DNA of 8,727 nucleotides, from the NCBI GenBank assembly GCA_016929985.1, contig JAFGIH010000509.1:1-8727 (forward strand). The letters run 5' to 3'. Positions 4,829-8,727 of this stretch are shown piece after piece. The stretch comes from Thermoleophilia bacterium. Lineage in GTDB: Bacteria; Actinomycetota; Thermoleophilia; RBG-16-64-13. The notes beneath the pieces are model-generated. The model did no database searches, was not told where the DNA came from, and saw nothing but the letters and a program-made list of their open reading frames with translations. The stretch's first letter is position 1; every line of letters begins with the position of its first letter. The translations under genes and the position numbers were made by a program.

Positions 4829-7560
4829 GCCGCGCTGGACGCGAAGGGGCCTTCCGTGAGTCCCTCTGTGTCGCCCTCCACTTCCAAGACCCGTTCCGCC
4901 AGACCCGCCAGAAACACCCTTGCCAGGCGCGGATCGAGCTGACTGCCGGCCACCCGCCGGATCTCCTCGTTCGCCTCCGACGGCAAGAGAGCCTTCGCGT
5001 ACACCCGGTTCGCCGTCATGGCGGAGTATGCATCGGCAACCGCGAGGATACGGCCCAGCAGCGGGATGTTCTCGCCGGAGAGGCCCCGCGGATAGCCGGT
5101 ACCGTCCCAGCGCTCGTGATGAGCGCCGACGGCCGCCACCACGTCGGGTAGATCAGGGATCTCCTTGATCATCATCTCGCCCAACGTGACATGCTGCTTG
5201 ACGGCCTCTAGTTCCTGCTCGTCGAGCTGCTCCGGCTTCTGGAGGATGTGGTCGGGTATGCCGATCTTGCCGACGTCGTGCAGCACGCCGGCGATCCGCA
5301 GCGGGCGGGTGCTCTCCGTGGAGAGGCCGAGCCAACGGGCCAACTCCATGGCGTAGTGGGTGACATCATCGGAGTGCCGCCTCGTGTAATGGTCCTTGGT
5401 GTCCACTGCGGCCACCAATCCCTCGAGCACCGTGAAGACCCCGGCCGACATCTCATCGCCGTGTGCACCCGCATCGGGGGTCACACAATCGCCGCCCCTG
5501 TGTTTCGACCGATAGACGTTGGCATCGGCGACCGCCAACAGATCGCCCACCCTTCGTCCGTCGTTGGGATAGGTGGCCACCCCGCAGCTCATGAGAACGG
5601 GCACGTTGGACTCGTTCTCAGTTTGGAAGCCGGTTCGACGGAGCGTCTCCTGGATGTGTTTCACACACTCCACGGCGTTCTCGGGGGAAGTGTCGGGCAA
5701 GATGGCCATGAACTCGTCGCCGCCCTGACGCCCGATGATGTCCGAACGCCGGAGCACTCTTTTCAGTGTTGCGGCAGTCTGGCGCAGCGCCTGGTCGCCG
5801 ACCGCATGCCCGTAGGTGTCGTTGAATGTCTTGAAACCATCCATGTCCATCATGACCACAGAGAATGTCGCCCCGGTCCGCCGGCTCCTCGCGAGTTCCT
5901 GGTCGAGGGAGCCGGCCATGCCCCGGTTGTTGAGGAGCCCGGTGACCGGGTCCTGCTCCGCCTGGCGGCGGGCGTCGTCGTAGCGCCGCGCGTTCTCCAG
6001 AGCCACCGCCACCTGCGAGGCGATCCCCTGCGCGAGCGCGACGCCCTCCTTGCCGGGGCGATCGGCAGAGTCGCGGAATCCCAGGCACATGAGACCAAGG
6101 ACGGACCGTCTGGAGACCAGCGGAAGCATGACGACCGTCCCAAACACCTCCTGAAGGCGCCGCCCGGAGAGGCAGGCCTGCATATCCTCGCTCTCCATGC
6201 GGACGGGTCCGCTGTCGGCACCGATCCCGGGCACGCGGTCGGATCCCTGAAGCACCGCCAGCAGCTGCAGCCGGCCGGGCCGCGACAACCCCTCGCTGCC
6301 GAAGAACTGGGAACGCCTGCCCGGCCTGGTCAGCCACAGGCCGGCCAACGGGTGCCCGGTCGTCGCGGTGACCAAGCGTAGACCACCGCCAATGACGTCG
6401 CGCACGGTCACGCACCGGCCCATCTCGTCCGCCACACCGTTCAGCATGGCCAGATGCTCTTTCTCCTTTGCCAACTCCTCCGTCCGTTCGACCACCCGGA
6501 CCTCGAGATCGCGCGACAGCTTCTCCAGCGAGGCATGCAGGCGCCGGTTCTGCACGAAGACGATCAATTGGCGCGCCAGGACCATCAAGGTGAGAAGCAT
6601 CGCTATGCCGATGGTGACCACGTCGCCGGCCAATCCTCCGTCAGGCGTAGCCAGAAACCGTACGGCCACGAGGGCTATGATCCCCGGAAAGACGGCATAG
6701 GGAAGAGCAAGCTGAATGACTTCAGCCACCCTCTGCCCCCGCGCCCCCGGCAGCTCACCGGCAGCAGCGGTCTCCGACCCAGCCGCCGATTTCGCGAAGC
6801 TGAGAGCCCCCACCGCCGCCAAGACGTACGCCAGGGGCCATGCGAGCCCGACCCACGAACCGGTCACCGAAGTCCCGTCCGCCGTTACGAGAACCAGGCT
6901 CGTGTCGGCAATGAACCAGACGATGAATGCGACGCACAGCCAGCCCAAGCCGCGCGGCCGAAAACGCGTGCCGGCCAGCAGGAAGAGGGAGAACACACCA
7001 ACGAGCAGGAGCATGTCGCCGGCTGCGTAGAAGCCCCTGGCCAGACCGGCAAGCAGGCCTGCCGCCGGGTCGTACGTGGGAGCGGTGACGAGCAGCCAGC
7101 ACAGCGTTCCCGCGGGTATGGCGAAGAGGAACGTATCGAGGACCAGAGAGGCGACAGTGGCCTTCCTCTTGCCGCGCAGAGACACCAGGACCATGCACGC
7201 GGCGAAGGCGAGCGGGTAGTACGCGAGATAACCCACATCACCGATGAAGGGTGACGGCTTCTCGATCTCGAGTATGAGCTCGTGGTGGGCCCAGCAGAGA
7301 TCGCCGAAACCGGAGAACGCGTGGCCGACCGCCAGAAGCGCCCAGAACCAACGGATACGACCGGTCTTCGCAACATAGGCCGCCACCGCGCAAAGCGCAG
7401 CCACCGCACAAGGAAGCACGATGGCCATCCCATACACCAGCACGGCATTGCCGGCCGCGTCAACGAGTGAGATCGCCCAGAAATAGGCCACCATGTAGAC
7501 GACTAACGCCGCCCCCGCGATGTGGGTCCAGTGTATCCGCGACGTCAGACTGCTGAGCAT
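4825..7560 (-). CDS. Membrane cyclic di-GMP protein: multi-TM sensor, GAF, GGDEF and HD-GYP (911 aa)
   Basis: Order of parts: about nine or ten hydrophobic membrane segments (residues 13-337); a charged, likely coiled-coil linker (340-372); a GAF-like domain (about 373-525); a GGDEF diguanylate cyclase (about 533-695); and an HD-GYP phosphodiesterase (about 705-895). The cyclase motif GGDEF is intact (613-617), and RRSD (604-607), five residues before it, fits the inhibitory product-binding site RxxD. The HD-GYP side keeps H729, HD (761-762), HH (814-815) and GTGYP (820-824). Both activities therefore look possible: making cyclic di-GMP from GTP and hydrolysing it, controlled by a signal sensed in or through the membrane. 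An ATG at 7602 is also in frame, but it has no ribosome site and overlaps the putative promoter. The ATG at 7560 has GGGAG (7565-7569) four bases upstream and starts just before the first membrane segment. The signal and output are unknown. Confidence 0.95.
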   Translation of the reverse strand: MLSSLTSRIHWTHIAGAALVVYMVAYFWAISLVDAAGNAVLVYGMAIVLPCAVAALCAVAAYVAKTGRIRWFWALLAVGHAFSGFGDLCWAHHELILEIEKPSPFIGDVGYLAYYPLAFAACMVLVSLRGKRKATVASLVLDTFLFAIPAGTLCWLLVTAPTYDPAAGLLAGLARGFYAAGDMLLLVGVFSLFLLAGTRFRPRGLGWLCVAFIVWFIADTSLVLVTADGTSVTGSWVGLAWPLAYVLAAVGALSFAKSAAGSETAAAGELPGARGQRVAEVIQLALPYAVFPGIIALVAVRFLATPDGGLAGDVVTIGIAMLLTLMVLARQLIVFVQNRRLHASLEKLSRDLEVRVVERTEELAKEKEHLAMLNGVADEMGRCVTVRDVIGGGLRLVTATTGHPLAGLWLTRPGRRSQFFGSEGLSRPGRLQLLAVLQGSDRVPGIGADSGPVRMESEDMQACLSGRRLQEVFGTVVMLPLVSRRSVLGLMCLGFRDSADRPGKEGVALAQGIASQVAVALENARRYDDARRQAEQDPVTGLLNNRGMAGSLDQELARSRRTGATFSVVMMDMDGFKTFNDTYGHAVGDQALRQTAATLKRVLRRSDIIGRQGGDEFMAILPDTSPENAVECVKHIQETLRRTGFQTENESNVPVLMSCGVATYPNDGRRVGDLLAVADANVYRSKHRGGDCVTPDAGAHGDEMSAGVFTVLEGLVAAVDTKDHYTRRHSDDVTHYAMELARWLGLSTESTRPLRIAGVLHDVGKIGIPDHILQKPEQLDEQELEAVKQHVTLGEMMIKEIPDLPDVVAAVGAHHERWDGTGYPRGLSGENIPLLGRILAVADAYSAMTANRVYAKALLPSEANEEIRRVAGSQLDPRLARVFLAGLAERVLEVEGDTEGLTEGPFASSAA

Positions 7561-7603
7561 CCGGCTCCCGTCTTTACGAGATGGGGGGGCGGGTCGATCC
7601 ATT

Positions 7604-7644
7604 ACTCTAGATATATCGACCGACTAGGGCAATCCCTGAGGGGG
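7604..7644 (-). promoter_or_regulatory. Putative promoter of the GGDEF/HD-GYP gene with shared ATATATCTAGAG motif
   Basis: On the minus strand a TTGCCC (four of six matches to TTGACA) is followed after 17 bases by TAGAGT (7604-7609; four of six matches to TATAAT). Overlapping the -10 is ATATATCTAGAG (7605-7616), the same 12 bases seen at 2547-2558 before the cupin gene. A start near 7597 would give a leader of about 37 bases to the ATG at 7560 and exclude the ATG at 7602. Box matches are modest. Confidence 0.4.
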
Positions 7645-7697
7645 GCGGCCGGGCCGGCGGCGAAATCCATGTCAACAGCGCTTGGGCTTGCGCCCGG

Positions 7698-7757
7698 ATG
7701 GTCGCCGCCGGTAATGTCGACGGGGAACACCTCGGCTTCACACCGGATCACGACCAT
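7698..7757 (+). promoter_or_regulatory. Inverted repeat in the presumed GH3 leader
   Basis: ATGGTCG (7698-7704) pairs with CGACCAT (7751-7757), and inside it CCGGT (7708-7712) pairs with ACCGG (7742-7746), separated by small internal loops. This forms a 12-bp interrupted stem around a loop of 29 bases that includes the palindrome GTCGAC. The structure ends 14 bases before the GH3 ATG. It could be an RNA leader structure or a protein site; the rest of 7617-7771 shows no gene, only GC-rich divergent intergenic DNA. Confidence 0.3.
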
Positions 7758-7771
7758 TCTCGGGGGGCACG

Positions 7772-8727
7772 ATGGAACAGAGCGCGTCAGCCGATCGACA
7801 GGCCGCGGCCGGCCAAACCGCGCCGGCCGGCCGGCAGACCGGCCCGCAGGCCGACCAGCAGCTCGATCCGCGAGCCGCCCAGGCCGCCCGGTTCGCCCAA
7901 GCCCTTCACGAGATGCTCGACCCCTGGCATCAGGCGGTGGCGGACCCCGTCCGCGCCCAGGAGGCTGTGCTGCGCCGCATCCTGCCCGACTACGAGCGCA
8001 CTGCCTACGGCTCAGCCCACGGGGCGGCCAAGGTAGCTGAGGCGGCCGCCGACTCGCCCGGCGGCGCCGGCGCCTTCGGGGCTCTCCTCACTGAGTACCG
8101 CCGCGCCTTCCCCGTCATGACCTACAACGACTACAAGCCGCTCATCAAGCAGGTGATGGCCGGCGACATCGGGCAGCTGCTCTGCGAGGACCCCATCGGC
8201 TGGGCCATCACGCGCGGCACCACCGCGGACGAGCCCAAATTCATCCCCATGACCCCCACCGATCTGGGCATGCGCGTCAGCGCCGGCCGGGCCATGATGG
8301 CCTACGTAGCCGCGACCAAGCGCATGGACCTCTTCGCCGGCGTCAACCTCAATCTCAACTTCCCCTCCGTGGTCGGCACCATGGCGGTCGGCGACAGGCA
8401 GATCGAATACGGCTACAGCTCGGGCATCTATACCAAGCACGTATCGAAGCTCACCCCCATCCGGTCGGTCCCCTCGCAGGAGGAGATAGACCAGCTCAGC
8501 CCCGGCACCACCCGGGCCGAGTGGGACGCCCGCTTCGAGCTCGCCATAGAGAAGTGCCGTAACGAGAATGTCACGCTTGTCGGGGGCGTGTGCCAGACCG
8601 CCATCGAGTTCGGGCGCTATCTCAGCCGGAGACACAAGGTCTATCCCAAGGACTGGTGGAAGACCCAGATAATGACCCTGGGGAGCACACCCGGCATCAA
8701 CACCCGGCACGCGGCGCGCCTCAAGGC
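7772..8727 (+). CDS. GH3-family (auxin-responsive GH3-like) adenylating protein, 3' end cut off
   Basis: The 318 codons visible match the N-terminal part of bacterial proteins named after plant GH3, members of the acyl-adenylating (ANL) superfamily, which join acids to amino acids or other acceptors through an adenylate in plants. Full-length relatives are around 550 residues, so about 40 percent is missing. Visible are the opening helix region (about 36-75), FPVMTYNDYKPLI (113-125), the phosphate-loop-like TRGTTADEPKFIPMT (147-161), and TLVGGVCQTAIEFGRYL (268-284), the region after which GH3 proteins continue to the adenylate site. Residues 2-36 are a Gln/Ala/Pro/Gly-rich low-complexity stretch not expected in the family. 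The ATG at 7772 follows a GGGGGG run (7762-7767) that could serve as a weak ribosome site. The first clearly conserved residues begin near 36, so a later start cannot be excluded (ATG at residue 48 seems too late). In bacteria the substrate is generally unknown. Confidence 0.88.
   Translation, partial: MEQSASADRQAAAGQTAPAGRQTGPQADQQLDPRAAQAARFAQALHEMLDPWHQAVADPVRAQEAVLRRILPDYERTAYGSAHGAAKVAEAAADSPGGAGAFGALLTEYRRAFPVMTYNDYKPLIKQVMAGDIGQLLCEDPIGWAITRGTTADEPKFIPMTPTDLGMRVSAGRAMMAYVAATKRMDLFAGVNLNLNFPSVVGTMAVGDRQIEYGYSSGIYTKHVSKLTPIRSVPSQEEIDQLSPGTTRAEWDARFELAIEKCRNENVTLVGGVCQTAIEFGRYLSRRHKVYPKDWWKTQIMTLGSTPGINTRHAARLK

Noticed and set aside
5248..6381. 377-codon plus-strand frame opposite the GGDEF/HD-GYP gene
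   Set aside because: The minus strand has intact GAF, GGDEF and HD motifs over the same span; this is its antisense shadow.
7561..7602. Upstream ATG at 7602 as start of the cyclic di-GMP gene
   Set aside because: No ribosome site precedes it, it sits on the putative promoter, and the added 14 residues are charged and proline-rich. The ATG at 7560 has GGGAG upstream.
7805..7850. Clustered CCGG/GGCC palindromes as a possible repeat element
   Set aside because: They fall in the coding frame for an Ala/Gly/Pro/Arg-rich tail in GC-rich DNA, and have no regular period.
8012..8710. 232-codon minus-strand frame opposite the GH3 gene
   Set aside because: The plus-strand frame carries the GH3 motifs without interruption to the window edge; the antisense product has none.
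1..8727. Mobile elements, CRISPR arrays, tRNA or rRNA genes
   Set aside because: I found no transposase or integrase motifs, no regularly spaced repeats, and no cloverleaf or rRNA-like sequence on either strand by reading.

Overview
The window is high-GC bacterial DNA (roughly 60-65 percent by eye) with tight gene spacing, GTG as well as ATG starts, and clear Shine-Dalgarno sites. It holds six protein genes: two cut off by the window ends, four complete. The gene mix (DUF3417-type glucan phosphorylase, iron-sulfur aldo/keto reductase homologue, double-cupin protein, GGDEF plus HD-GYP protein, bacterial GH3 protein) would suit an anaerobic or facultative high-GC bacterium, for example a deep-branching actinobacterium or a relative. 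That assignment is an inference and is weak. I saw no tRNA, rRNA, CRISPR, transposase or phage gene.

Layout. Positions 1-1952 (minus) are the first 650 codons of an alpha-glucan phosphorylase, glgP, running off the left edge. A 205-base gap follows, with a putative extended -10 promoter for glgP, paired palindromic octamers, and a terminator-like hairpin. Next is a 90-residue possible winged-helix protein (2158-2430, minus), not recognised beyond its fold. A divergent intergenic region (2431-2625) carries a perfect 11-bp tandem repeat and an AT-rich promoter-like stretch. It leads rightward into a 320-residue double-cupin protein (2626-3588). A perfect 16-bp stem hairpin separates this from an aldo/keto-reductase-like protein with two C-terminal iron-sulfur cysteine motifs (3686-4828). 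That gene converges on a large membrane protein with GAF, GGDEF and HD-GYP domains (4825-7560, minus), and the two stop codons share one CTAG. A divergent promoter region of about 210 bases then leads into a GH3-family (acyl-adenylating fold) gene that runs off the right edge (7772-8727).

How the parts may work together. glgP mobilises stored or imported glucan as glucose-1-phosphate. The GGDEF/HD-GYP protein is a membrane sensor able in principle to make and degrade cyclic di-GMP. The cupin and the reductase-like gene lie on one strand 97 bases apart and may act together, but no pathway can be named. The reductase-like protein is the most unusual item: by eye alignment it has lost three of the four aldo/keto reductase catalytic residues (Tyr, Lys, His) yet keeps all eight cluster cysteines. 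A 12-bp sequence, ATATATCTAGAG, occurs upstream of both the cupin and the cyclic di-GMP genes, which hints at shared control.
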